Below are positions 32,312-40,917 of a DNA stretch of 44,036 bases, piece after piece (the stretch's first letter is position 1; every line of letters begins with the position of its first letter). The DNA is from JAEUOS01 sp964470865 (lineage in GTDB: Bacteria > Pseudomonadota > Gammaproteobacteria > Burkholderiales > JAEUOS01). The notes under the pieces were generated by a model. It saw nothing but the letters and a program-made list of their open reading frames with translations. It was not told where the DNA came from and ran no database searches. The translations under genes and the position numbers were made by a program. The stretch covers positions 1-44,036 of the forward strand of contig CAYYFR010000025.1 in the NCBI GenBank assembly GCA_964470865.1, in the 5' to 3' direction.

Positions 32312-32322
32312 CGATTAAATAT

Positions 32323-32338
32323 CACATTATATGATGTG
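32323..32338. promoter_or_regulatory. Palindromic operator candidate CACAT-N6-ATGTG
   Basis: CACAT (32323-32327) and ATGTG (32334-32338) stand as inverted repeats in an AT-rich stretch (TATCACATTATATGATGTG) of the 117-bp divergent region between the LysR gene and the nitronate monooxygenase. It is 12 bp upstream of the LysR start. AT-rich dyads are typical of LysR binding sites. Confidence 0.5.
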
Positions 32339-32428
32339 AATAATCATTTTAATTCGTTTTTAGTGAATCAAAGCCTGGCGCATAATCACACCTTTCCAGC
32401 ACCCGCCGCTTGCGGCGCCAGGACTCTT

Positions 32429-33514
32429 ATGTCATCGCCAATCACTTCGATCACACGCGCCTTCGGGCTTGGCCTGCCGGTCATACAGGCGCCGATGGCC
32501 GGCGGCGCCACGACGCCGGAACTGGTGGCCGCGGTGTGCAACGCCGGCGCACTGGGCTCCTTCGCGGCGGCGACGCTGGCACCACAGGCGATTCGCGCCG
32601 GGGTCAAGCGCATTCGCGAACTCACCGATCGGCCCTTCGGCGTCAATCTGTTCGTGCTGCAGGCGCCGCAGCCGGATCCTGCGGCAATCGCGCGCGCCAA
32701 TCTTTTGCTGGCACCGTTTCGCGCCGAACTGGGCCTGCCGCAAGCCGCGCCGCCGCTGGCGCGCTATTGCGAGGATCCGCAGGAGCAGTTCGAGGCGCTG
32801 GTCGAAGCACGGCCGGCGCTGGCCAGTTTCGCCTTCGACGTGCACGGCGCCGCGCAGGTCGAACGCCTGCACGCGGCCGGCTGCCTGGTGGCGGGCTCGG
32901 CCACCAACGTGGCCGAGGCGCGCGCCTGGGAGTCGGCCGGCGCCGATTTCATCTGCGCCCAGGGCATGGAGGCCGGTGGCCATCGCGGCACCTTCATCGG
33001 CAGTGTCGAGGATTCCCTGATCGGCTGCATGGCGCTGGTGCCGCAAATCGTCGACGCGGTGCGCCTGCCGGTGATCGCCGCCGGCGGCATCATGGACGGG
33101 CGCGGCATTGCCGCAGCGCTGATGCTGGGTGCGGCGGCGGCGCAAATGGGCACCGCGTTCCTGAATTGCGTCGAGTCCGGCATTCATCCGGCCTGGAAGG
33201 CGGCGCTGCGCGGTGCCGGCGATACCGCCACCCGGGTCACGCTGGCGTTTTCCGGGCGCATGGCACGCGGCATCAACAACGATTTCATGCGCCGCATGGC
33301 CGCGCATCAGGAAGAGGTGCCGGCTTATCCGGTACAAAATGCCCTGACCGGCGAAATGCGCGCTGCCGCCGCCAGGCAGAATGAGGTGCAATACATGAGC
33401 TTGTGGGCCGGGCAGGGGGTGGCGCTGGCACGCACTTTGGGTGCGGCCGAACTGATCGATACCCTGAGTGCGGAGTTGCGTGCCGCCCTGGCGCGCGGGG
33501 CGGCGTCGGCCTGA
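32429..33514 (+). CDS. Nitronate monooxygenase / 2-nitropropane dioxygenase family FMN protein
   Basis: A 361-residue TIM-barrel flavoprotein. Class I features are LGLPVIQAPMAGGATTPELV, GAAQVERLHAAGCLVAGSAT, ADFICAQGMEAGGHRGTFIG with the catalytic His in GGH, and LPVIAAGGIMDGRGIAAALM for FMN phosphate. Such enzymes oxidise propionate 3-nitronate and other alkyl nitronates with oxygen. The start at 32429 is chosen because the family N-terminus begins there; a longer frame runs through the divergent promoter. Likely controlled by the adjacent LysR. Confidence 0.93.
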   Translation: MSSPITSITRAFGLGLPVIQAPMAGGATTPELVAAVCNAGALGSFAAATLAPQAIRAGVKRIRELTDRPFGVNLFVLQAPQPDPAAIARANLLLAPFRAELGLPQAAPPLARYCEDPQEQFEALVEARPALASFAFDVHGAAQVERLHAAGCLVAGSATNVAEARAWESAGADFICAQGMEAGGHRGTFIGSVEDSLIGCMALVPQIVDAVRLPVIAAGGIMDGRGIAAALMLGAAAAQMGTAFLNCVESGIHPAWKAALRGAGDTATRVTLAFSGRMARGINNDFMRRMAAHQEEVPAYPVQNALTGEMRAAAARQNEVQYMSLWAGQGVALARTLGAAELIDTLSAELRAALARGAASA

Positions 33515-33534
33515 GGCGAAGCGTGGCGCGGGCT

Positions 33535-34572
33535 TCAGCCCCGCGCTTGCAGTTCCACCGCGGTGGTCAGCCACTTGCGGATGCGGTTGGCGTCGCCGAT
33601 GCGCGACAGCTTGCCCCAAGAATCCAGCAAGACGAAGGTCAGCGAACGGCCGTCGACCATGGCGTGCATCACCAGGCAGCGGCCGGCCTCGCTGATGAAG
33701 CCGGTCTTGGACAGGCCGATGTCCCAGCCGCTCGACGCGACCAAACGGTTGGTGTTGTGAAAGCGCACCTCGCGCCCCGACACATTGACTTCGTAGGCCG
33801 GATCGGTCGAATACTGGCGAATCAGGGAGATGCGGTTGGCGGCCCGCACCATGCGCACCAAGTCGGCTGCCGTCGAGACGTTGGCACTGGAAAGCCCGGT
33901 CGGATCGACAAAGCGGGTGCGCTCCATGCCGAGTTCGCGCGCCTTGTCGTTCATCGCCTGCACGAACGCCGCCAGGCCACCGGGATGGCTGCGTCCGAGG
34001 GCGTGTGCCGCGCGGTTCTCGGATGCCATCAGGGCCAGGTGCAGCAGGTCATTGCGGGTCAGCTCCGTACCCACCTTCAGGCGCGAGCGGCTGCCCTTTT
34101 CGGTATCGATATCTTCCTCGGTGATGGCGATGCGCCTGGACATCGGCTGCTGTGCATCGACTACCACCAGCGCGGTCATCAGCTTGGTGATCGAGGCAAT
34201 CGGCTGCACCTCGTCAACGTTCTTCGACACCACGGCCTGCCCGGTGACGTTGTCCTGCACCAGCACCACGTTCGATTTCAGGCCGAGGCCGGAACCGTGG
34301 GCAGCGACGCGATGCAGGAGGGCGGCATGGCGGGCCGGAACGGCGGCGCTCTTACGCGTCGCCGCGGTCTTGTTTTTGGGCTTGGTCCTGGCAGCAGCAC
34401 CGGCCTTGGCGGTGCTCCCGGCTTTGAGCGCAGGCTTTTTCTTGACGGCCGGCTTTGCCAGGGCCTTGGCCTGCGCGGATTGCGCGGTCTTCGACTGACT
34501 CGCCCAGGTGCCTGGAACGGCCAGCACGAACATGCAAAGTAGTGCCAGGAAGCGCAGCGAGGGCTTGCTCAT
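33535..34572 (-). CDS. pbpG: D-alanyl-D-alanine endopeptidase (PBP7/8-like, S11 family)
   Basis: A 345-residue periplasmic serine peptidase. The signal peptide is MSKPSLRFLALLCMFVLAVP (cleaved after TWA). A Lys/Ala/Pro-rich linker (about residues 27-80) follows. The catalytic motifs are SITK (in VQPIASITKLMTALVV), SEN (LMASENRAAHAL) and KTG (IGLSKTGFISEAGRCLVM). PbpG cleaves peptide cross-links in peptidoglycan. The start at 34572 has no clear ribosome site but gives the signal sequence. Its 3' end is convergent with the nitronate monooxygenase. Confidence 0.94.
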   Translation of the reverse strand: MSKPSLRFLALLCMFVLAVPGTWASQSKTAQSAQAKALAKPAVKKKPALKAGSTAKAGAAARTKPKNKTAATRKSAAVPARHAALLHRVAAHGSGLGLKSNVVLVQDNVTGQAVVSKNVDEVQPIASITKLMTALVVVDAQQPMSRRIAITEEDIDTEKGSRSRLKVGTELTRNDLLHLALMASENRAAHALGRSHPGGLAAFVQAMNDKARELGMERTRFVDPTGLSSANVSTAADLVRMVRAANRISLIRQYSTDPAYEVNVSGREVRFHNTNRLVASSGWDIGLSKTGFISEAGRCLVMHAMVDGRSLTFVLLDSWGKLSRIGDANRIRKWLTTAVELQARG

Positions 34573-34639
34573 GGATCTTGATTCCGCAATGGCCAAGGAC
34601 GGATTGTAACGGAATTGAAACTTGTTTTGTCCTGAATTA

Positions 34640-35560
34640 TTAATGACTTGTCTTTGAAACGTCGTCTGAATTCTTAACCGCGACGCCCCTTTCAGGTGCC
34701 TGCAGCAATAGCACCAGTGCCAGGGCTGCGACGATCATGGTAAGCGCCAGCCAGTCACGTCGACTTGGAATTTCACCCAGAAAGGCGAGGCTTGAAAGCA
34801 CACCGATGACCGGTACGGCAAGGCTGGCGATGCCGGTCACCGCCGTGGGCAACAGGTTGACCATCTTGTAGAACGCCCAGTAGCACAATACGCCGGCGAC
34901 GAAGATGTTGTAGGCCACAGCCCCCCAGGCGGCGAGTGAAAGCTGCGGCGTCGCCAGGCCACCGTGAAGCCATGCCAGGAGCGCCAACGGCACACCGCCG
35001 GCGGCCATCATCCAGGCCATCTGCACCGTCGGCGCCAGGGCAAACGGGCGCTGCTTGATCAACACCACTCCATAAGCCCAGGTGGCGGCTGCGGCCAGCA
35101 TGCACAGCGCGCCCAGCGGCGCACGGGTGAAGGCCGCGGCGTCTTCGCCGATCAGCAGCGCGATGCCTGTTAGGCCCAGGGCCAGGCCGGCCAGGTTGAT
35201 GCGATTGGCTTTTTCCTTGAGCAGCCAGAACGACAGCAGCGCCAGCCACAAGGGCATGGTGTAACCGAGCATCGCGGCGCGGCCGGCGGGCAGCAGCAGG
35301 ACGCCGAAGCCCGAAAACGCGTTCCAGCCCACGATGGTGAACATCGCAACCCATGCCAGGCGCGCGCGGTCGCCGCGCGCCACGCCTAGCGACTGGCCGC
35401 CCAGTTGCGCCATGATGAAAAGGCCCGCCGCGCTACCCCAGGCGCACACCATGCGAAACCAGAACACCGGCGCTTCGTTGACCGCCACTTTCAGCACCGG
35501 CCAGTTGAGGCCCCAGAATAGCGCAATCACCGCCAGCAGCAGCAGGGCTTGCGGCGGCAT
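34640..35560 (-). CDS. EamA-family (DMT) membrane transporter
   Basis: A 306-residue protein with ten hydrophobic helices in two EamA repeats: LLLLAVIALFWGLNWPVLKV at the start, GRAAMLGYTMPLWLALLSFW and TAVTGIASLAVPVIGVLSSL further on. The ending is hydrophilic (KNSDDVSKTSH). Start at 35560 (MPPQALLL) is used because the upstream extension is basic and unlike the family. It precedes pbpG by 67 bp on the same strand. The substrate is unknown. Confidence 0.92.
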   Translation of the reverse strand: MPPQALLLLAVIALFWGLNWPVLKVAVNEAPVFWFRMVCAWGSAAGLFIMAQLGGQSLGVARGDRARLAWVAMFTIVGWNAFSGFGVLLLPAGRAAMLGYTMPLWLALLSFWLLKEKANRINLAGLALGLTGIALLIGEDAAAFTRAPLGALCMLAAAATWAYGVVLIKQRPFALAPTVQMAWMMAAGGVPLALLAWLHGGLATPQLSLAAWGAVAYNIFVAGVLCYWAFYKMVNLLPTAVTGIASLAVPVIGVLSSLAFLGEIPSRRDWLALTMIVAALALVLLLQAPERGVAVKNSDDVSKTSH

Positions 35561-35739
35561 CGGTTTCAAGGCGCAGACCCGGTCAAAGGGGTGCACCCCT
35601 GAGCTCGCGCCGCGCGGTCCGGTGCGCGCGGCCGGCAGGTATCGATATAGCGGCACTTGCCAAGCCCGGGCGCGCAACGCACAATGCGTTTGGCATAAAA
35701 GGCGCAGCGCGATGCGGCCAGGCGCCGCACGGGGGAAGC

Positions 35740-36426
35740 GTGAATCTCAAGATCAGTGTCAGGGAATGGGTGTTGGTGGGCATGGTCGGCATGATCGCGG
35801 TGCTGGCCAATCTGCCTGAAGAGGTAATCGAACGCGTTGGCGTGCGGGTCGATTACCTGGTCATCACGCTGGCTGCGGTGGTGTTTGTGGCACTCCTTCT
35901 GTACATGCGGTTCACCTTCTTCCTGATCGTGATCCTGCTGGTGATCGGTGCCAACCTGCCGGGGCAATATGCCGAACGCCTCAACATTTCGCGCGTGCCG
36001 CTGATGCTGGCGCTTGCCATGATGGTGGGCGTCTCGCTGATCAACCACATCGTGCGTATCCTGCCTTCGGGGCTCGAGAAAGACAGCAGCAGCGAAGCGC
36101 AGAAGGCCCTGTTCTACGCCGTCGAGAAGGGCAACATGGTGTATGCGCAGCGCCTGCTCAACATGAACATCGACCCCAACCTCAAAGGCCCGAACGGATA
36201 CACGCCCCTGATGTACGCGGCCGCGCGAGGTCACGCCGGCTTGACCGAACTGTTCCTGCGCAACGGCGCCAACGCCAATGTCATGAATGCCGAGGGTGAT
36301 TCGGCGGTCGACCTGGCCTTGCGCATGGGGCATTCTCCGGTGGCCGATATCCTCAAGCAGGCGCGCCTGCAGCAATTTGCCAAGCAGGGCGGCAAGCCCA
36401 CCGGCGGCGCTTTCGCCAACGCCTGA
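35740..36426 (+). CDS. Membrane protein with C-terminal ankyrin repeats
   Basis: A 228-residue protein. The first 115 residues have three hydrophobic segments (EWVLVGMVGMIAVLANL, LVITLAAVVFVALLLYM and FFLIVILLVIGANL, then VPLMLALAMMVGVSLI). Residues about 125-215 are ankyrin repeats: KALFYAVEKGNMVYAQRLLN, GYTPLMYAAARGHAGLTELF and GDSAVDLALRMGHSPVADIL. Ankyrin repeats bind protein partners. The start is a GTG at 35740 with GGGGGAAG just upstream. Function unknown; the membrane anchor plus repeat design suggests a scaffold at the inner membrane. Confidence 0.85.
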   Translation: MNLKISVREWVLVGMVGMIAVLANLPEEVIERVGVRVDYLVITLAAVVFVALLLYMRFTFFLIVILLVIGANLPGQYAERLNISRVPLMLALAMMVGVSLINHIVRILPSGLEKDSSSEAQKALFYAVEKGNMVYAQRLLNMNIDPNLKGPNGYTPLMYAAARGHAGLTELFLRNGANANVMNAEGDSAVDLALRMGHSPVADILKQARLQQFAKQGGKPTGGAFANA

Positions 36427-36463
36427 CAGGCGCGCCTCACCTGGCCGCAACGGGCAGCGCTTC

Positions 36464-37171
36464 TCAAGTCTCGATGAAGGTGGTGAACTCGGCTGCGGCC
36501 GCGCGCTCGGTGGTGAGCCGATTGGCCACCACGGACTTGTCCTCAAACCCGAGAGCCATGCCGCACACCACCATGTCGGACTCGGGCAGGCCGAGAAACT
36601 CCTGAATGATCTTGTGGTAGTGGGCGAAGGCCTGTTGCGGGCAGGTGTCGAGCCCGCGGCCGCGCGCGGCGATCATGATGTTCTCGATGAACATGCCATA
36701 GTCCAGCCAGCTGCCCTGCAGCATGCGCCGGTCGATGCTGAAGATCATGCCCACGGGCGCGTCGAAAAACGTGTAATTGCGCCCATGCTGCGCATGCATC
36801 TTGTGGTAATCCTTCTTGCCGATGTCGAGCAGGGAATAGAGCTCCCAGCCCAGCTTGCGACGCCGGCCCAGGTAGGGTTCGAACCACTCCACCGGGTAGT
36901 AGCCATATTCGTTGGTGAAAAGCGCTGTTTCGCCGCGCTGCTTGCGCGCGTAGTCTTCGTCGTGCGCGGCCACAATCGCGCCTGAGAAGCGCGCGCGCGC
37001 AGCACCTGTGAGCACATGCACTTTCCAAGGCTGGATGTTGGTGCCCGAGGGCGCGCGGCTGGCGACGGCCAGGATTTCCTCGACCGTCGCGCGCGACACC
37101 GGGGTCGGCAGGAAGCCACGCACCGAACGGCGGCTGGTGATGGCGTGGTCGACGATTTCATGGTCTTTCAT
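36464..37171 (-). CDS. Nitroreductase family FMN protein
   Basis: A 235-residue protein of the nitroreductase superfamily (PF00881). FMN-binding segments are ITSRRSVRGFLPTPVSRATV and SRAPSGTNIQPWKVHVLTG, and the C-terminal ones are NIMIAARGRGLDTCPQQAF and LGLPESDMVVCGMALGF. The family uses NAD(P)H to reduce nitro-aromatics, quinones or flavins. Start at 37171 (MKDHEIVDHAI) is preferred over an upstream ATG at 37246, whose extra 25 residues have no family match. The partner of the adjacent EamA exporter is unknown. Confidence 0.93.
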   Translation of the reverse strand: MKDHEIVDHAITSRRSVRGFLPTPVSRATVEEILAVASRAPSGTNIQPWKVHVLTGAARARFSGAIVAAHDEDYARKQRGETALFTNEYGYYPVEWFEPYLGRRRKLGWELYSLLDIGKKDYHKMHAQHGRNYTFFDAPVGMIFSIDRRMLQGSWLDYGMFIENIMIAARGRGLDTCPQQAFAHYHKIIQEFLGLPESDMVVCGMALGFEDKSVVANRLTTERAAAAEFTTFIET

Positions 37172-37260
37172 GCGGCGTCTTTCGGGGTCGGTTGCGCGAG
37201 ACCGCAGGCGTGCGGTATGGTGCCGCGGCGGGTTCGATGCTTCCACGTTGGCGACGCATT

Positions 37261-38151
37261 TTACTTGCGCATCACCAGCGCCACGCCGGCCACCGCCACC
37301 AGCATGCCGGCCACCGCGAACAGGGTGAGCTTTTCATCGAACATCAGGTAGGCGATGAGCGCGGTCACCGGCGGCACCAGATACATGAGACTGGTCACCG
37401 CGGTGGCTGCGCCGCGCCGGATCAACAACAGCAAGAGCGAGGTCGCGCCGAACGACAGTACGATCACCAGCCAGCCGATAGCGAAGATCAGCTCGCCACT
37501 CCAGACGATCGCACGGGTCTCGAAGGCCAGCGCAAGCGGCAACACCACCACGCCGGCGGCGATGAACTGCAGCACCGACTGCGTGCGCAGGTCTTCGTCA
37601 CCACAGTGCTTTTTCTGGTATAGCGTGCCGGCGGTGATCGACAAGAGGGCGACCACGCCCGCTGTCACCGCGGCCAGGCCCAGCCCGGTGACACCGATCT
37701 TGTTCCACACCACCATGGCCACGCCAACCAGGCCCAGGACCAAACCCGCCCACCGCCGCGGCTCCAGGCGTTCACCCGAGAGGCGACCGACAAACGCGGT
37801 CAGGATCGGCTGGGTGCTGACGATCAGCGCAGCCAAGCCGGCGCTCATGCCAAGCGAAATCGCCACGAACACGCCACCCAGGTACCCGCCCTGCAACAGC
37901 ACACCTGCAATGCAAACATGGACGATCTTGATGCCGCGCGGCCACGGGGCGCGCATTGCCAGTGCCACCGCGCTCATCAGCACGATCACCACCGCGAAAC
38001 GCAGCAACAGAAACTTGAGCGGTGGCGCGTAGGGCAGCCCCAGCTTGGCGCCGACGAATCCGGTGGCCCACAGGAGCACGAACACAACCGGGGTCGCGTG
38101 GACGAAAAGCGCCTGCCGCGCAGACGCTGGAGCAAGAGGGGGCTGGGACAT
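37261..38151 (-). CDS. EamA-family (DMT) membrane transporter
   Basis: A 296-residue protein with ten helices. The start of the first repeat reads PVVFVLLWATGFVGAKLGLP, followed by FLLLRFAVVIVLMSAVALAM, and the second repeat has SLMYLVPPVTALIAYLMFDE with the ending AVAGMLVAVAGVALVMRK. The start at 38151 (MSQPPLAPASARQA) has a good position and gives the normal length. This is the third EamA gene in the window; they are not adjacent and are not recent duplicates as judged by eye. Confidence 0.92.
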   Translation of the reverse strand: MSQPPLAPASARQALFVHATPVVFVLLWATGFVGAKLGLPYAPPLKFLLLRFAVVIVLMSAVALAMRAPWPRGIKIVHVCIAGVLLQGGYLGGVFVAISLGMSAGLAALIVSTQPILTAFVGRLSGERLEPRRWAGLVLGLVGVAMVVWNKIGVTGLGLAAVTAGVVALLSITAGTLYQKKHCGDEDLRTQSVLQFIAAGVVVLPLALAFETRAIVWSGELIFAIGWLVIVLSFGATSLLLLLIRRGAATAVTSLMYLVPPVTALIAYLMFDEKLTLFAVAGMLVAVAGVALVMRK

Positions 38152-38326
38152 TCGGTGCAGCAAGTCGAACGCTTCGGGCGACACCTGCCCGCGCTCGATC
38201 AGTTGGATTTGTGGATGCCCCACAGAGGCAGGCAGAGTTTGGCGGGAAAGGCGAATTTTAGCATGGCGGAAATTGTTGCGGTATTAACGGGGTGTCAACG
38301 AGTCGTTAAAAATCAAATACTTAGGA

Positions 38327-38359
38327 TTTTTGCATTGTGATGCTGCATTGCATCAAAAA
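38327..38359. promoter_or_regulatory. TGC-rich dyad upstream of the phasin promoter (PhaR-site candidate)
   Basis: TTTTTG (38327-38332) and CAAAAA (38354-38359) frame a core with repeated GCA/TGC (GCATTGTGATGCTGCATTGC). The repressor PhaR binds TGC-rich sites before phasin genes in polyhydroxyalkanoate producers. The element ends just before the -35 box. Assignment to PhaR is inference; no phaR gene is in the window. Confidence 0.45.
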
Positions 38360-38363
38360 GTTC

Positions 38364-38391
38364 TTGACTTCCGCTTTCGAGGCCCTATAAT
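38364..38391 (+). promoter_or_regulatory. Sigma-70 promoter of the phasin gene
   Basis: TTGACT (38364-38369), 16-bp spacer, TATAAT (38386-38391): a near-consensus pair, the clearest promoter in the window. It lies 115 bp upstream of the phasin start, giving a leader of about 110 bases with a GAGG ribosome site at 38493-38496. A strong promoter fits a highly made granule protein. Confidence 0.8.
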
Positions 38392-38505
38392 TCGAATTGC
38401 TGCAACGCACAAACCGAGACAAACAAGAAATCAACAAGGTCACGCGTTCTCTGCTTGCATTGATGAAGCGCTGTCCAACCAGACCATTTTTTGAGGCAAT
38501 CCACC

Positions 38506-39063
38506 ATGTACACCAGCAACGACCAATTCACCGCCGCCAGCAAAGCCGGCTTCGACAGTTTTTTTGCCATCGCCAGGAGCGGCTTCAGCGGCTTCGAGAA
38601 GCTGGCCGAACTCAATGTCGCCACTGCCAAGGCAATGTTCGACGATGCCACCAGCAACGCGCGCGCCATGTTAGAGATCAAGGATCCGAAGGAACTGATG
38701 GCACTCAACGCTTCGTTGGCGCAGCCGGCACTCGAAAAAAGCGTGTCTTACTCGCGCCACGTCTACAGCATCGTCACCGAAAGCCAGGCCACGCTGCGTA
38801 AAGCGGCGGAAGAGCAGGCGGCCGTGGCGCACAAGGAAATCGCTGCGCTGATCGAAAAGGGCCTGAAAAGCGCCCCGGCCGGCAGCGAAACGGCGGTTGC
38901 CGCAGTGAAATCGGCGATGGCGGCGGCCACCTCGGCCTACGACAACGCCAGCAAGATCGTCAAGCAGGCCGTTGACATGGCGGAAACCAATTTCGCCAAG
39001 GCCACCGCGACCGCGGTCGACAACGTTGGTGCCGCCACCAAAGTTGCCTCGAAGCGCAAGTAA
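38506..39063 (+). CDS. phaP: Phasin (polyhydroxyalkanoate granule protein)
   Basis: A 185-residue helical protein without signal peptide. It begins MYTSNDQFTAASKAGFDSFF then AIARSGFSGFEKLAELNVAT, the pattern of the phasin 2 family (PF09361) common in betaproteobacteria, with a long amphipathic, Ala-rich helical body. The tail is Lys- and Ala-rich (ATKVASKRK). Phasins coat PHA granules and keep them small. It stands alone between its own promoter and terminator. Presence implies that the host stores PHA; the synthase is elsewhere. Confidence 0.92.
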   Translation: MYTSNDQFTAASKAGFDSFFAIARSGFSGFEKLAELNVATAKAMFDDATSNARAMLEIKDPKELMALNASLAQPALEKSVSYSRHVYSIVTESQATLRKAAEEQAAVAHKEIAALIEKGLKSAPAGSETAVAAVKSAMAAATSAYDNASKIVKQAVDMAETNFAKATATAVDNVGAATKVASKRK

Positions 39064-39081
39064 TCGGCGTTTCGCGACAGG

Positions 39082-39110
39082 AAAAAGCCCGGCGAGAGCC
39101 GGGCTTTTTT
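39082..39110 (+). terminator. Intrinsic terminator of the phasin gene
   Basis: AAAAAGCCCGGC (39082-39093), loop GAGA, GCCGGGCTTTTT (39098-39109) form a perfect 12-bp stem ending in a T-run. It starts 19 bp after the phaP stop. The symmetry lets it act also on the minus strand, but the convergent gene ends 115 bp away. Confidence 0.95.
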
Positions 39111-39224
39111 CGTTGTGCGCTTGAGTAGCCTGCCTCGTTGCATTGCCAGCGGCCAAGCATCGCCTGCGGGTGGTGGCACGATCAGAACGGGTACTGCCGC
39201 GTAGCCGCGCGCAAGCACGCGGCG

Positions 39225-40049
39225 TCAGCGCATGTAGGCGTTGAAGTCCGGAGTCACGATGGTGTGCTCCAGATAGTTGAAGCTGCCCTGCTCGCGCACT
39301 TCGCGCGCGGCGTCGATCAGGCCGGTCATCGCGGCGCGGTAGAGCGAGGTGGCCAGGCTGATGCGCCTGACACCAGCGGCTTCGAGTTCGGCCACCGAAA
39401 ACGATTTGCCGCGAATACCGGCCATGAAATTGACCGGTTTGGAGACGGCCGCGCACACCGCGCGCACTGCCGCTACGTCAGGCAGGCCCGGGGCCATCAG
39501 CACATCGGCACCGGCTGCCTCGAACGCCTTCAGGCGCGCGATGGTGTCTTCGAGGTTCGGGTTGCCGCGCAGGAAGTTCTCGGCGCGCGCGGTGAGCATG
39601 AAGCGATATGGAAGCGCGCGTGCGGCGGCGGCGGCGGCGGCCACGCGCGCCACCGCATGGTTCAAGTCGTAGAGCGGCCTGGCCGGGTCGCCGCTGGCGT
39701 CCTCGATCGAGCCGCCGACCAGGCCCGCTTGTGCCCCCAGCCGAATGGTTTCGGCGGCATCTTCAGGCGCATCGCCGAAGCCTTTTTCGAGATCGGCCGA
39801 AACCGGCAAATCGGTGGCATCGACAATTGCGCGCACATGGGCCAAGGCTTCATCGCGCGAAACGCGACCGTCGCGCCGCCCGTAGACGCCGGCGGATGCG
39901 CCGCTGGAAGTGGCCAGCGCCTGATAGCCCAGGGCGGCCAGCACGCGTGCCGAGCCGGCATCCCACGGGTTGCCGATGACGAAGGCGCCGGGGCTCCTAT
40001 GCAGGGCGGCGAAGCGTTCGCCCTTTTCGGATTGGGTGGGTGTGGTCAT
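39225..40049 (-). CDS. Isocitrate lyase/phosphoenolpyruvate mutase family protein
   Basis: A 274-residue TIM-barrel protein of the ICL/PEPM superfamily. Family segments are FVIGNPWDAGSARVLAALGY, LPVSADLEKGFGDAPEDAA (metal Asp/Glu), VGGSIEDASGDPARPLYDL and RFMLTARAENFLRG. The KKCGH loop of isocitrate lyase is absent; the KGFG at that place resembles the branch of uncharacterised oxaloacetate hydrolase or 2-methylisocitrate lyase-like proteins. The catalysed C-C cleavage cannot be named. It stands alone on the minus strand opposite phaP. Confidence 0.9.
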   Translation of the reverse strand: MTTPTQSEKGERFAALHRSPGAFVIGNPWDAGSARVLAALGYQALATSSGASAGVYGRRDGRVSRDEALAHVRAIVDATDLPVSADLEKGFGDAPEDAAETIRLGAQAGLVGGSIEDASGDPARPLYDLNHAVARVAAAAAAARALPYRFMLTARAENFLRGNPNLEDTIARLKAFEAAGADVLMAPGLPDVAAVRAVCAAVSKPVNFMAGIRGKSFSVAELEAAGVRRISLATSLYRAAMTGLIDAAREVREQGSFNYLEHTIVTPDFNAYMR

Positions 40050-40146
40050 GGCGGGACTCCTTGGCGAGACAGGTTTGCGGCAAAAAATCGGATGTAGTCG
40101 TGGCGCGCGCCTGTCACCGGGCAGGCCAGCGCATCGATCCGGAAAG

Positions 40147-40917
40147 TCAAGGCAGGGTTTCGCTCCAGGTACCGCCCAGTTGCTCCACGCCCTGGCGGAA
40201 CCGCACCAGGGTTTCTTCGACCGCGCGCGGTTCGCCCTTGGCGCCCAGTTCGATATGGCGCGGCGTCGTGGCGTCGCCCACCGAGGGCAGGCTGAAGGTC
40301 TTGATGGCCGGGTTCTTTTCGGCTTCCAGCATCATGTCGATCACCTGTGACTCGCCGAGCACGAACACGAAGATCGATTTTTCCAGATCGGGCGCATGGT
40401 TGAAATGCGCCTTGTAATGCGTGTCGAGCACCCACTCGGCCATCGGCCAGGCCATCACCGGAAAGCCCGGCACGAACCAGTGATGACCGATGGTGAAGCC
40501 GGCGATGCGGTTATAGGGGTTGGGAATGATGTCGGCACCGGCCGGAAATTCGCCCATCGCCAGGCGCTGCGCGTTGAGTTCCCATTTCATCTCGATGGCG
40601 CGGGCGCGGATTTCCTTCTCCGCCAGCGGATGCGAAACCAGGCCCACGCAGAGCGCCTCGGCCGCCGCCTGCCGGGTGTGGTCGTCGGGCGTGGCGCCGA
40701 TGCCGCCGCAGCTGAAAATGCACCAGTGGCCGCCTTGGGCCAGCGCGAAGGTGCGGCGATAGGTGTCAACGATATGTGCGCGATCGTCACCCAGGTATTC
40801 GGCCCAGGAAAGCTTGAGACCGCGCGCCTTCAAAAGCTCGATGATTTTCGGCATGTGCTTGTCGGCGCGTTTGCCGGAGAGGATTTCGTCGCCGATGATG
40901 ATGAGCCCGAAGTTCAT
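40147..40917 (-). CDS. Molybdopterin-binding (MoaB/Mog/CinA-type) domain protein
   Basis: A 256-residue protein. The MoCF-biosynthesis domain is clear: FGLIIIGDEILSGKRADKHM at the N-terminus, and FSCGGIGATPDDHTRQAAAE then ALCVGL at about residues 70-95. The middle part holds AGADIIPNPYNRIAGFTIGH and FVPGFPVMAWPMAEWVLD, as in the N-terminal part of CinA. The C-terminal nicotinamide mononucleotide deamidase domain of CinA is missing. Members of this short group are common in betaproteobacteria; no function is proven. It abuts the EI24-like gene (stop 40918). Confidence 0.88.
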   Translation of the reverse strand: MNFGLIIIGDEILSGKRADKHMPKIIELLKARGLKLSWAEYLGDDRAHIVDTYRRTFALAQGGHWCIFSCGGIGATPDDHTRQAAAEALCVGLVSHPLAEKEIRARAIEMKWELNAQRLAMGEFPAGADIIPNPYNRIAGFTIGHHWFVPGFPVMAWPMAEWVLDTHYKAHFNHAPDLEKSIFVFVLGESQVIDMMLEAEKNPAIKTFSLPSVGDATTPRHIELGAKGEPRAVEETLVRFRQGVEQLGGTWSETLP

